Origin: Ophiobolus disseminans
Taxonomy: Eukaryota; Ascomycota; Dothideomycetes; Pleosporales; Phaeosphaeriaceae
DNA length: 64,000 nt
Assembly: GCA_010093685.1 (NCBI GenBank)
Contig: MU006240.1
Coordinates: 62,001 to 126,000, forward strand
Direction of reading: 5' to 3'
How positions within the stretch are numbered: the stretch's first letter is position 1; each line of letters starts with the position of its first letter. The notes below the pieces were generated by a model. That model was given only the letters and a program-made list of their open reading frames with translations, had not been told where the DNA came from and did not search any database. The translations under genes were made by a program, and so were the position numbers. Positions 43,889 through 54,500 of this stretch are shown piece after piece.

Positions 43889-45076
43889 TCAATGCACAGC
43901 GCTCTCTGGCTTTCTCCCATGCACAAAGTAGAAGCGAATATACAAATGAAACGCCTTATTCCTCACATCATCCGTGACTTTCGCAATCAAGACCCGACAC
44001 TCGGCTTCACTCCAGCCCAGCACTTTGCCGATGAAGCCCAGCGTATAAGGCTCAATGCCCAGAACCATGTGTTCGCGCTGATAGCGGCCGATTTCCTTCA
44101 TGCGCGCATCTTTGGGCCAGGGACCGATTGGGACCTAGATTGTCAGCATATTGTGTAAGAATGTTGGCGGTAAGTAATGACATACCTTTACGACTTTCTC
44201 ATGCACATCGACAAACCCCATCCCCCTCATCCTCTGCATCAAGGTATGTCCCACGCGTATCTCCTTTCCAAACCCCGTCGCCGCCTCATGGCACAAGTCC
44301 TGCCACTTTAGCATATTCTCCGCGCCGTCCAACGTCCCATCATCGCTTTCACACAGCGCTATCGGCTCTTGACATTCCAGCCAACCCCCGGGAGCTAAGT
44401 GCGTATAGCACTGCTGTATCAAGCGGTCCCAGTTGGATATGCTCCCGCTCATGGTGCGGCAGTGTATGAAATCGAAGCTCTCGAAGGAGGAATACACCCA
44501 CTCGGCCTCTGCGTCGTCGATGTAGAACTTTGCATTCGGCGGCACCCAGGTCGGTTGTATGGGCGACAGGTCTGTGCCGATGACTTCTACGCCGGGGTAT
44601 TCGTCTGCGAAATCTATCGCCCATATCCCCGTGCCGGTGCCGATGTCGAGCACGCGCTTCAACGAGGACGCAGCAACGGGCGCGTCGTAGAGTTTTCCAC
44701 CGAGTATGAGGAGGAAGATGTGGTGCAGCAGATCCAGTCGATCTTGCTCCTGCTCGTCGTTGGGGAGTAGGTATGTGCCGCTGCGGTAGCCGGCGTAGCG
44801 GCGCCCATTGTTGTATTCATAGTGTAGGATAGCCGAGGCGAGAGACGTGGAAGAGCTGGACGTGGCGTCGAAGGCCGAGTCTGCGTCGCTAGCCGAAGCC
44901 GAGTCAGGCTCGAGATGTAGGACGGATTGCAGGAGGCCCTCGCCGTTGTCGTGCGATTGGGCGTCGAGGTTCGATTGCGTCAGTTGCGTGGGTTGGTCTG
45001 ATGTGAGATCAGATGGCGCTTGTGGCGCCGCCGTTTCTTGCGGCCCGCCCTGAGTCGCGGGGGCAGCCGCAGACAT
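43889..45076 (-). CDS. LaeA-like SAM-dependent methyltransferase
   Basis: Exons 44186-45076 and 43889-44134, with an intron of 51 bases, give 378 residues from the ATG at 45076 (MSAAAPATQGG). A disordered N-terminal part of about 100 residues precedes the class I methyltransferase fold. Motif I is VLDIGTGTGIWAIDFADEYP, followed by VIGTDLSPIQPTWVPPNAKF, IDDAEAEWVY, FDFIHCRTMSGSISNWDRLI and LAPGGWLECQE. This is the arrangement of the fungal LaeA/TAM-like family. The namesake is a global regulator of secondary metabolism, but these genes occur in dozens of copies per genome, so a role as LaeA itself is not implied. Upstream, the frame is open through a dinucleotide repeat that would encode Val-Cys repeats, which I reject as leader. 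It is divergent from a P450 gene. Confidence 0.9.
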
Positions 45077-45118
45077 ATCTTCTGACTCGTTACCTTCACG
45101 CGGAAATCGGATCCAGAA

Positions 45119-45154
<36 letters not shown>

Positions 45155-45719
45155 AATCAAGTCTTCAGTGCACACGGCGGGGTGGTCATGCGTCGCCTTA
45201 TATGGCCACATGTGCAAACAGACACAGGCCCGACTGTGCCTCGTTTCCGCACCCGTGGAGTCGGATTCGGACCGCCCTGCGAAAACGACAATATTATCGA
45301 TGTCCTGCCACACAGGCCGCATCCCTCTGTGTAACCAGCACCATGTGCCCCTCACGCCTCGCCGTAGCCCTGCCGCGAGACCTCGCTCGAGTGCTCCCGA
45401 TGCGGTATGGTCGTCGGCAAACTGCATGCTCGGCTGCTGTCTGCCAGATTGCTTGCAGTTAGGCGGTTCGGGGTACGCGCCGTTCTCGTGGCTAACGTGT
45501 CAGTGCAGCGCGGCAGTGCGGGTGGAGTAGCGCTGCGAGAATGTTACGTTGTTGTTGCGCTGCGGAATGGGGGGACGGGGATTGGTCTGTTGGGTGTATA
45601 GAGTGGAGCAAACGCTCCTTCCAGGGTTCTCTCACTAGATCAATATCTACAACTTTCCTCTCTTGACGCTTTGTTCGTCTTCAGCTGCACTCGAATCGAA
45701 TCAGGTCTGACCGACGACC
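45077..45719. promoter_or_regulatory. Shared divergent promoter of methyltransferase and P450
   Basis: Between the two ATGs are 643 bases that carry a CA microsatellite on the methyltransferase side. No other motif stands out. The divergent layout could allow coregulation. Confidence 0.5.
45122..45153. repeat. CA dinucleotide microsatellite
   Basis: About 15 copies of AC/CA lie about 45 bases upstream of the methyltransferase ATG, within its probable 5' leader and the divergent promoter shared with the P450. Confidence 0.95.
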
Positions 45720-47692
45720 ATGGAGTCGGTAGCAAAGCTCTCGGTGCCCGTACTATTGGCTGCGACATTCACTCTGTATCGATTTGGGCTTATCGTGTAT
45801 CGTTTGTACCTCCACCCACTGACCAAGTTTCCCGGCCCCAAAATTGCGGCTGTAACAAGCTTGTACGAGGCATATCACGAGATTGTGCTTAATGGGCAAT
45901 ACTCGAAGAAGATCTCAGAGCTACACGACGTGTACGGTGAGTGTTCGAATCTATCCAAGCATACACCAACTTCGAAGACGTGGAGTTGCTGTACAGGTCG
46001 AATCCAAGCTGATGACGCAGGCCCTATCATCCGCGTCACACCTCATGAAGTGCATATTCGCGACTCCAACTTCTTTGACGAGTTCTATGGCAAGAACATC
46101 CATCTTGACAAGGAGGGATGGGACAAGAAGATTGGCGTGCCCGGAGGCGTACTGACTACTGTCGATGCGGATCTGCATAAGCGGCGTCGTGCCGCGCTGT
46201 CACCGATGTGAGTACACCAACATCTTGAGGCATGCTCTATGCCATCACGTGAGAAGACAGCAACATGTCAAACCAATTCCTATGGGCAGAGGCCATAGCC
46301 ATGTTCTTTCAAGATAAACATGCTAACAGCATAGGTTCTCGCGACGCTCCATCCTCGACTTCATCCATATCATCTACCGCCACATCGACACACTGTCCAT
46401 CCGGCTGCAGGAGTTCGAGTCCCGCAAAGAACCTGTCAACTTGTCCAATGCTTTTCCGGCACTGACAGGAGACATCATCATGGACTACTTCTTTGGCTTC
46501 AATTATGCGCAGCTCAAGCATCCCGAGTTCGAAAGCTTCCACGAGGCCTTTGTCAAGATAGGCGCAGTAGGACATATCGGGAGTCAGGCACCTTGGATCT
46601 ATCCCGTACGTTGCACTTCACTCGAATGAAAACTAGGAGCAGGCTAATAAGAGAGATAGCTTATGAACAGCATTCCTGATAGTATATCCGCCTATCTTCA
46701 GCCCGCCGCAAAATCACTGCTCAAGTTCAAACGTGTAAGTTGCATCCATCCCGACTCTTTCTTACGAATTACTAAAATATAACAAGGACCAACTCGCTCT
46801 AATTTCCGCCACCCTCTCCAGCTCCTCGTCCAAAACGAATGACGTCAAAACCACAATCTTCCACGAAATCCTCTCCTCGAAGTTGCCCCTATCCGACAAA
46901 ACCCCCAAGCGTCTCGCCGACGAAGCCCAGATCGTCGTCGGCGGCGGCGTCGAAACCACCGCTTTCACCCTCTCCATCGCCGCATTCCACATCATCAACA
47001 ATTCCGCCATATACGCGCGCCTGCATGCCGAACTCGTGCAAGGTCTGCCGCAGCGCGAGAAATTGGATTTGTATACGCTGGAGCAAATACCTTATTTGAA
47101 AGCGTGTGTTATGGAGGCGGTGAGGTTGTCCTATGGCTTAAGTGCGAGGAATCCACGGACGAGGAAGGTGGCGATGAGGTATGGGAAGTGGATCATACCT
47201 GCTAATACCAACGTCGTAAGTTCTCCGTTGTTACGATACTTCTGGTACGAGGGACTCAAGCTCATATCGTGCAAAGTCAATGTCCATCCCCGACCTCTCC
47301 CACGACGAGGCCATATTCCCGGACAGTCATGCATATGTGCCTGAGCGCTGGCTAGACTCGCCCACCACGCCCGACGGCGTCCCGCTCGATCGGTACATGG
47401 TGTCGTTCGGCCGCGGAACTCGGTCATGTTTGGGGATCAAGTACGTCTTTACCTTCCGCACTCACTACCACCTTCTTCCTGCAACAATTGGCATATAGGT
47501 ACTTCACTAACATCACGTAGTCTCGCCTGGACGGAACTCTACCTCACTCTTGGCATGTTGTTCCGCCGGTATAAGTTCGAACTGCTAGATCCGGACGTGA
47601 GGGACGTCCAGATGGTGCATGATTTCTTCATCCCGGTTCCGAGGCTTGATGGGAAGGGTGTCAGGGTCTTTGTGGAGGGGTGTAGGGATTGA
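45720..47692 (+). CDS. Cytochrome P450 monooxygenase
   Basis: Seven exons, 45720-45936, 46021-46207, 46335-46605, 46660-46734, 46787-47215, 47277-47440 and 47521-47692, join in frame to 504 residues. The N-terminus has a membrane anchor (VPVLLAATFTLYRFGLIVY) followed by the proline hinge HPLTKFPGPKIAAVTSLYEA. Helix I has GGGVETTAFTL, helix K EAVRLSYG, the meander PERWLD, and the haem-binding loop FGRGTRSCLGI supplies the axial Cys. This is a class II, ER-bound fungal P450 of the trichodiene-oxygenase-like broad group. The substrate is unknown. A divergent methyltransferase lies next to it, but no backbone enzyme is near, so a pathway cannot be named. Each intron is 50-127 bases with GT..AG ends. 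Confidence 0.93.
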
Positions 47693-48788
47693 AGGGGGGA
47701 GAAAAAGTGGAGATGAACAGAGGAGGGGAGGGAATGGTACTAGACATCATGCACGGTGGGGTCGAGGTCGAAGGGGAGGGCGATGAACACGTCTGAGATC
47801 TAAGGTGGTGCGACGCTGCCGTGGTAAAATGGGTACCCATCTATCGCCCTTGCAGCGAGAACGGTATGTATCCCCTTGATCCGAACCACACGACTTGGAA
47901 GCTCCCTCTCGCTCCTCAAATATTCTCTTAGACATGCGTCCTTTCCCTCCATTCAGAGTCCATATCCACCCTCCCCCATTTCCCATTTACAAGCCGCAGA
48001 GACCTTCACAGTGAAATCTTTCTCCGAAACTTATCTCTCACCTCATCTCGTTGTACCATTTCTATCGCTACCGAAACTGCACAAATTCTCAAATATTGAT
48101 AAATGCAGATATAATCTGAACATGGGTTTGACTGAATATAACACCGCGCCTCGTCTTCGGAGCCACGTCATCGCAACTGCGCGCTCGTGTCCAGCGATCC
48201 CAGTACATTATGCTGCGGTGATGCATGGATGGAAAGCCAGACTGAGATTCCGAAGCTGTGGAATTGGCATTATAAGAATCGGGCAGGCGATGGAAGTACT
48301 ACCGGCGCGTATGGCGACTACGCTTTTGGGTGGATTGTGAAGTGGCTGATGGGTGGCCCTCAACTCATGGGGTCTGAGGTACTCCGCAAAAGTTTTGTCG
48401 TGGATGTATCGGTGAAGATGTGGGGATTAGGTCGAGAATAGGGGTACGACAAGGAGGAGTGGGCGAGGATTTACATGGTCTTGTAGAGAAGGGGTAGTGA
48501 AATAGACTGGATGGAGGAGTCGAGCATTAGATGGCCGGGATAGTAGTCTTTATGCAGTTTGCAAGAAGCTCCGACCAAAGCACAAGGAATAACACGTCCA
48601 GGGTCCGCAAGTGTAGCATTCATAGATAGACGGTAACTTGACCTATCTGAGTCTAATAACTTCAAGCCTTCAAATGCCCCAGAAAATCCCGAGCTCTTGA
48701 TCTCGACGATATGCAAGTGAGTGAAGCATTCTGCTGAAACTATATACATGCAGCCCGAACCTTTTCAAGCCTCCTCCTGGACGCAAAA
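47693..48788. other. Intergenic with a possible short gene remnant
   Basis: The frame at 48187-48441 on the plus strand has no ATG at its start but reads a plausible, glycine-rich stretch (NWHYKNRAGDGSTTGAYGDY, then WIVKWLMGGPQLMG). It might be an exon of a lost or unrecognised gene. The rest has no supported feature. Confidence 0.35.
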
Positions 48789-49907
48789 TCAGTTCGGAGT
48801 AAGCTTCAAAAGCCGTCCGCCCGTGCCATCCTCGATGACCCAGATAGCGCCGTCCTTGTCCTCCCGGACACCGCGCATGCGCTTCCCCATAGAGACGCGC
48901 TGCGCCTCCTTACCCACGTCGCCCGTAATCGTTACACGCACAATAGACTGCGAGCTCAGACCCGTGATGATAGCGTTGCCCTTCCAGCTAGCAAAGAGGT
49001 CACCTTTGTAGATGATCAATCCGGCGGGGGATATGACCGGGACCCAATTGGCCTTGGGAGCGGCAAAAGTAGGCCGCGTGCTGTGCTTGGGGATGGCGGT
49101 GCCGTTGTAGTGTTTTCCTTCGCACACGAGCGGCCAGCCGTAGTTGGCGCCCGATTGGATGAGGTTGAGTTCGTCGCCGCCCATGGGGCCCATTTCGACT
49201 TCCCAGAGTCGGCCCTGCGCGTCCCAGTCGATGCCGAGCGGGTTGCGGTGGCCGAGGGACCAGATCTGCGATTGAATGGCGCCTTGGCTGGCGAAGGGGT
49301 TGCCTGCAAAGGCGGTGCCGTTGTCGTATAGCTTGATCATTTTGCCCAGGTTGGTGGTCATGGATTGGGCTGGGGTCATCTGGTTGATTTCGCCGGATGA
49401 GATCCACAGTGCGCCGTCGGGACCGAAGAGTAGGCGGCAGGCAAACTGGAGTCCGCCCGAGGCTCTCTGCGAGTGGCGCCAGATGACTTCGAGGCCGGAC
49501 AGCGCGCCGCCGCTGTCAGTCAGCGTCAACTTAGCTCGCGCGACTGCTCCGCCCGCTCCGCCAGAGCCAGTCTCTGCGTAGCTGATGTACACAATGCTGT
49601 TCTCGGCGTATTTGGGGTGCAAGGCGATGTCATGGAGACCGCCCTGGCCGGCATAGGCGACGGCGGGCACACCAGTGATGGTGCCCTTGACCTTGGTGGT
49701 CGGATCGACGATACGTAGGTTGCCTCGTCTCTCGGTGACGAGGACGCGGTTGTCGGGCAGGAAGGCAAACGCCCATGGTTCGGCAAAGTCGGTGATGGGC
49801 GTCGACTTCCACGGCGTCTGGCGAGTATCCAGATGTTGGGATGGGACAGCCAAAGTACCCGTCAACAACGCCAGAGCGTAGGCGACAGACAGTCTGAGAT
49901 GCATCAT
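48789..49907 (-). CDS. Secreted PQQ-dependent sugar dehydrogenase (AA12-like)
   Basis: An intronless gene of 372 residues with a signal peptide of about 20 residues (MMHLRLSVAYALALLTGTLA). Six-bladed propeller segments of the GSDH family follow: TDFAEPWAFAFLPDNRVLV and TERRGNLRIV, GQGGLHDIALHPKYAENSIV, FGPDGALWISSGEI, SQIWSLGHRNPLGIDWDAQG, GRLWEVEMGPMGGDELNLI and GANYGWPLVCEGKHYNG. The motifs HRNPxG and GxNYGWP are typical of soluble aldose/pyranose dehydrogenases that use PQQ, such as fungal AA12 enzymes. It would oxidise sugars outside the cell and pass electrons on, perhaps to secreted cytochromes or lytic polysaccharide monooxygenases. The electron partner is not visible here. The start is the first of two Met codons. 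Confidence 0.92.
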   Translation of the reverse strand: MMHLRLSVAYALALLTGTLAVPSQHLDTRQTPWKSTPITDFAEPWAFAFLPDNRVLVTERRGNLRIVDPTTKVKGTITGVPAVAYAGQGGLHDIALHPKYAENSIVYISYAETGSGGAGGAVARAKLTLTDSGGALSGLEVIWRHSQRASGGLQFACRLLFGPDGALWISSGEINQMTPAQSMTTNLGKMIKLYDNGTAFAGNPFASQGAIQSQIWSLGHRNPLGIDWDAQGRLWEVEMGPMGGDELNLIQSGANYGWPLVCEGKHYNGTAIPKHSTRPTFAAPKANWVPVISPAGLIIYKGDLFASWKGNAIITGLSSQSIVRVTITGDVGKEAQRVSMGKRMRGVREDKDGAIWVIEDGTGGRLLKLTPN

Positions 49908-50956
49908 TCTAGAGGTGGAGTTTGCTTTCCAATAGATTCTGTTCCTGGACGATCGAGGTTGAGTCGCTCACGTGGTAGAGAGCCTTTCAGGTTATCTGTT
50001 CCCCAAGGTTGTTAGGTATATAAGAGATGGGAGGACTCAAGCCGAGAAACTTCTTGTCCAATTTCAGTCTTTTCCCAGCTCTTGATGACCTCATATATAT
50101 AAGGTGAGTGAGAGTATCTGCACTCTATCACCCTTGTACTGGTAGAAGGACTTTCCCCTCTCGTCCCTATCACCTGTCCCCCGTACCTAGGTAATTCGTC
50201 CATGGATCGATAGATTCTGACGAATGTCCGGCATGGCGTGCCCACCCTAATCTGGTACGACCTTTCTGTTACGATGGCTGCCGACGCTAAGACGGGTTGT
50301 GTGTTATAACTGCCTTGGCATCAATATACAAGAAACCTATCTCTTAACTTCCTCGCATTGGGATTTGCTATGCACTAGCCCCAGATCACGTAGATCCGAG
50401 CGGACGTCGGCAGTTAGGTTTGGCAGTAACGCGCGTAGAATTGGCCCGTATCGGGATAGGTCTTCTGCGTCCCGACCTGGGACTCTGAAATGGGGTACAA
50501 ATAAAGACCTGATGTCACACCACATCGCGAGTTAACTTTGGGTTATATTTCTGTACGACGGACTAATTGTAACCTGCGCTTAGGAGACGTCGCAACTAAA
50601 AGGTCGTGGCCTTGGATGCGACGGTGGCAGAGTTGGAGAGAATTGGAGGATGGTTCGTATTGTTGAGTGGGGCAGCCGCGGAGAAAACACACGTGTGAAC
50701 TCGCTTGCGGGTCGTTTGCTTCCGAGGTCCCCACCAAAGATCCTGACACATGGAGCCTGTTCACGTCCACGGACCAGCCGGAAAGTACGCAGATCTTACT
50801 GCACCAACTATGATGAGCACACTAGTTCAAAGAGTAGACGTTGTAGGCGTCAACGTATTAGGCATTACTTAACCAAAGCACACTCCAGCTAGCTGTGCCG
50901 CATCTTGAACTTTTAAACTTCCAACAACGCTTCACAAATGCGTACAGTATCTATCG
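49908..50956. other. Intergenic, no gene recognised
   Basis: This is the promoter of the PQQ dehydrogenase and an unassigned stretch. Short ORFs only; no intron-joined coding segment or RNA gene seen. Confidence 0.45.
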
Positions 50957-51499
50957 CTAGTATCCAATGTCTAAATGAATCGTCAGTAACGGCATCCCGA
51001 CCACATGTACAACATACACAAGCATCAATTGAAAAATCAACATGAAGTAAACCGCCTGGTCCTCATTAATCATATCCAAAGTCCCCCTCTGATGACCAGT
51101 AGCAAGCAATGCCAGCTCGAACGCAATTCTCATCCAAAACGCCATGCAAAAACGAAGAACACAAGCCTGGTATAATCTCCCCGACACGCCCATACCAGCC
51201 TACAAAAACGCCCTAGACCGAATAACAACCCTGATAGTCCTCTTGCGCTTGATCCCACATTCGCCCTCTATCTCGCCATCACTCGCTTCATCATCCGTGA
51301 CATCGAGTTCAATCTCCTTCTCGCCCTGTTCAACGCCAACAAGCGTATCAGCATCCTCATCCTCATCGAGGTCCAGGACGACCCTCTCAATTTTAGCATC
51401 AAGCTGCTCCTCAACCGCAGAGTCCACCTTCGTTATACCAACAGCCGTTGCAAGGTCCTCTTCTTCCACAATCGTCGGACCCAGCTTCACGTGTTTCAA
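50957..51499 (-). other. Open reading frame interrupted by one TAG
   Basis: On the minus strand one frame is open from at least 51499 to 50957 apart from a single TAG at 51200-51202. The first part is strongly acidic (VEEEDLATAVG, VLDLDEDEDADTLVGVEQGE, TDDEASDGEIEGECGIKRKR) and the second starts MGVSGRLYQACVLRFCMAFW with a hydrophobic segment (YFMLIFQLMLVYVVHVVGMPL). The frame has no ATG before the TAG and extends back into the 3' end of the myosin gene in a different frame. It could be a 78-codon gene starting at 51193, a gene with an unseen upstream exon and a nonsense mutation, or chance in the myosin 3' flank. Low confidence. Confidence 0.3.
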
Positions 51500-51502
51500 A
51501 AT

Positions 51503-51540
51503 CCGGGATCTCCATGCACTCCGCCCCTCGGAGATCCCGG
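51503..51540. terminator. Perfect 11-bp inverted repeat just past the myosin stop
   Basis: Arms CCGGGATCTCC (51503-51513) and GGAGATCCCGG (51530-51540) are perfect inverse complements with a 16-base loop. They start four bases after the myosin stop codon on its transcript, so the hairpin would sit in the 3' UTR. A 3'-end or mRNA-stability role is only a guess. Confidence 0.55.
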
Positions 51541-51543
51541 CAC

Positions 51544-54500
51544 CTACAAAAAACCCTTTTGCCCGCTCACGCGTCGAAGGTTGCTGCGTAGGCTGCCGTA
51601 TTTGCCTTTGTCGTTTCCCGACGCTGCTTCGCCCATTTCGCCCATGAGTAGGCCAATGGAGGAGCCGCGGCGTGATCCGGCTTCGCTGGGAGGCACGCCG
51701 AGAGCGCTACGGCGTTCGACGCGGAGATTCTTCCAGCCTTCGAGTTCGCGCTCGAGACGGAGGCTCTTTTCTTTTTCCTCAGACAGGGCTCGCTCGGCGC
51801 GCTTAGCGGCGAGTTGTGCGCTACTGTCGCTCGACTGCAGTTCGTCAATGGTGGCGAGGAGGTTTGAGAGCTTGTCGCGGGACTTGTTGAGGTCTTCTAG
51901 CATGGATGCGTTCTGCTTATCGCGGCGCTCGATTTGGTTTTGCAAGTCTTTGACGGTGCGATCGACGTTGCGAACGCTACGAGACTCAGCCAGGCGGGTG
52001 GATTCAGAATTTTCGAGAGACTTCTCAAGCTGTGGTGAGGTCAGTAAAGTGGACGGTGGTAGGCATGAATGAATGCTTACCTCTTGAATGCGCCCATGGA
52101 GGAAACGGACGTCCTTGCCGGCCGAGCCGCTGTAGCCCTTGGTCTCGAGGTCAACCAGACGAAGCTGGAGGTCCTTGAGCCCCTTCTCAACAGCAGCCTT
52201 GTCCTTGTGCAGTTGTACATTTGCTTCTCGCTCAGCGACAATATCCTTCTGCAGCTCTTGTGCCAGTGCATCGGCACGACGCATCTTGCCCACTGCCGCC
52301 GCGGCAATGTCTTCTTGCTGAGCAAGGCCAGATTTGAGTTCAAGGAGCTCGCGGTCGTAGGTTGCAGCGTTGCGCATCGCTGGAGAGTCTGAGTTAGAGA
52401 GGTCTTCGAGCTTGTCTGCGGCTTCCTGTAGACGCGATTCGAGGCGTCGCTTCTCCTCAATGGCAGAGTCGCGCTCGGCGGCGAGGTCATCGACATTCGT
52501 GCGTAGTGTGCGTACTTGTGAAAGCAAATTGACGATCTTAGACTGAGCCTCGTTGTGCGCATTGGCGGCTTCATCGCGAGAGTTGGAGATTACTTGCAAG
52601 GTCATCTCGAGACGGCTCTTCTCCTTGGCCCATGTAGAGGAATTGAGAACCTCGTCGTCCCATTTGCTTCGCATCTCTTCAATCTCCTCACGTAATCGGC
52701 CGTTCTCCTCGCGCACATAGATGACGTTTTCACGCTCCAGATCCAGTTCGTGGGTAAGGGTTGAAAGCTCGGACTGATACTTTCTCCGGGTTTGCTCCAG
52801 CGATGTCTCGCTGTCTTCGATGTCATGGGCGTGTTGGCTTCTGTAGTCCTCGAGCTCGTTCTGAAGACGCTTCTTGGCTTGCAGCGCGGTCTCCAGATCT
52901 GTCGAGAGGTCTTCAACGCGCTCTTCGAATCTTTGTACCTGTCGTTGTAGGTCGTCAACCATACCGTCCATATCTTTGCGCTCCGCCATGACAGTAGCAC
53001 ACGTCTCGTCCGCTTCCCGGGCCTGGGTCTTGGCAAATTGCTCGGCCCTTGAAGCCTTCAATACAGCGATCTCGGCCTGCTCAAGCTTGCTGAAATAGTC
53101 GTCGGCGCGGCTTTTATATAAGCCGAGGCTAGATTGAACATCTAGAAGTGTCGAAGTCTCGTTGTCCAACCGGATCTGCAGGTCGGCGAACTCTTGTAAG
53201 AGCTGATTGTGGTTTGCCTGCTCTTGTTCTCTATCGGAAGCGTACTCGTCGAATTCCAACTTGATGTCGTTCAGCTCAGACTCTAGAGCAGTCTTCATCT
53301 GCTTGATGTCGTCAAAAGCAGTCTTTGCATCAGCAAGTTCGTTGACAGCGGCGTTATGTGCTTGTACAACGGACTTGCGAGATTGCTCTTGAGAGGTCAA
53401 TAGATCAAAAAGCTCCTCGTGAGACTTGGTCTGTACTTCTTGATAAGAGAGCTGGCCAGAACGAAGGCTATGCTCTAGGACAGACACTTTCCTAGCGGAG
53501 TCGTCCAGCATATCGTGCAAACGGAAGTTCTCCCGCTCAAGCTTATGTGCCCGGCGTACCGAGGGGCTATCTTCTTGCCAGCCATTTCGAACAGGAGACC
53601 TCTCGAGCTGGCTTTGCAGGTGCTTGGCACGCATCTCTGACATCTGCAGTTGATTTTGTACCAGTTCAAGCTCGGCGGCCATGTCCATGCGATTGTTGAA
53701 CGCGACCGTGTCGACCGTACGATCTGATCGAGCAGAGTTATCCGTAGCGTTGCTAATGTGTCGCTGGTTTGTCGGGGTGTTCGTGATGGAGAACGGTCTA
53801 CGATTCTCGCTGTCCTTCCGGAGATGGGTGGGTGATCGACGCGCATTTGCTTGGTTGACTTGACTGTTATTCATCTCTTCTAGCATCGCACGCTTCGAAT
53901 CAGCATGACGGGCGTCCATATCGTTGAGTTCACCCTCGTGCCTTTCTCGAAGTTCGTCCACTTGAACCTCGGCTCGTGAGTATCGCTCAGCAGCCACACG
54001 AAGGGCTTGGTTGGCAGCTTGCAAGCGTTCCGCAAGGTCAACCGTCCTAGTGATGTCTGGCTTAGCAGCTTCGTAGGTGATGGTGACATCGGCGCCTTCC
54101 GGATCGAACACTTTGCGCAAGAGCATGAGCTGTTTGTGGCATTCTTCGAGCTCGCGGTTGCTGTTCTCGAGTGATGCCTGCACCGCTCGAGTGTTTGTCT
54201 GGGCCTGAGTTCGGAGTTGCCTTTCGGTCTCGAGCTTCCTGTTCACGTCCGCGAGTTGCAAGTTGACGGTAGAAGATGCCTTCTCTGCGTTACGGCTGGT
54301 CTTGTGTTCGCGGGTGATTTCGTGGTTCATGTCTTCGAGGCTGAGCGAAAGCTTCTCTTTTTGCTTTTCAAGAGACGCAATAGTGATTTGTGAGTCTTCA
54401 AGTTGACGGAAAAGCTTCCTGTTCTCTTCTTCAGCTTTCGACTTTTCGTTAGTCAGCTGAATGATCTTTGAACGTTGGGTTTCTCCAGCACGAGAGTTGG

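Noticed and set aside
44135..45427. N-terminal extension of the methyltransferase including a Val-Cys repeat
   Set aside because: It runs through the CA microsatellite and has no ATG-supported family similarity; the ATG at 45076 gives a normal family length.
41557..49907. A secondary-metabolite gene cluster (transporter, methyltransferase, P450, dehydrogenase)
   Set aside because: No PKS, NRPS, terpene synthase or DMATS gene lies in the window, the transporter is a hexose type, and the dehydrogenase is a secreted sugar enzyme.
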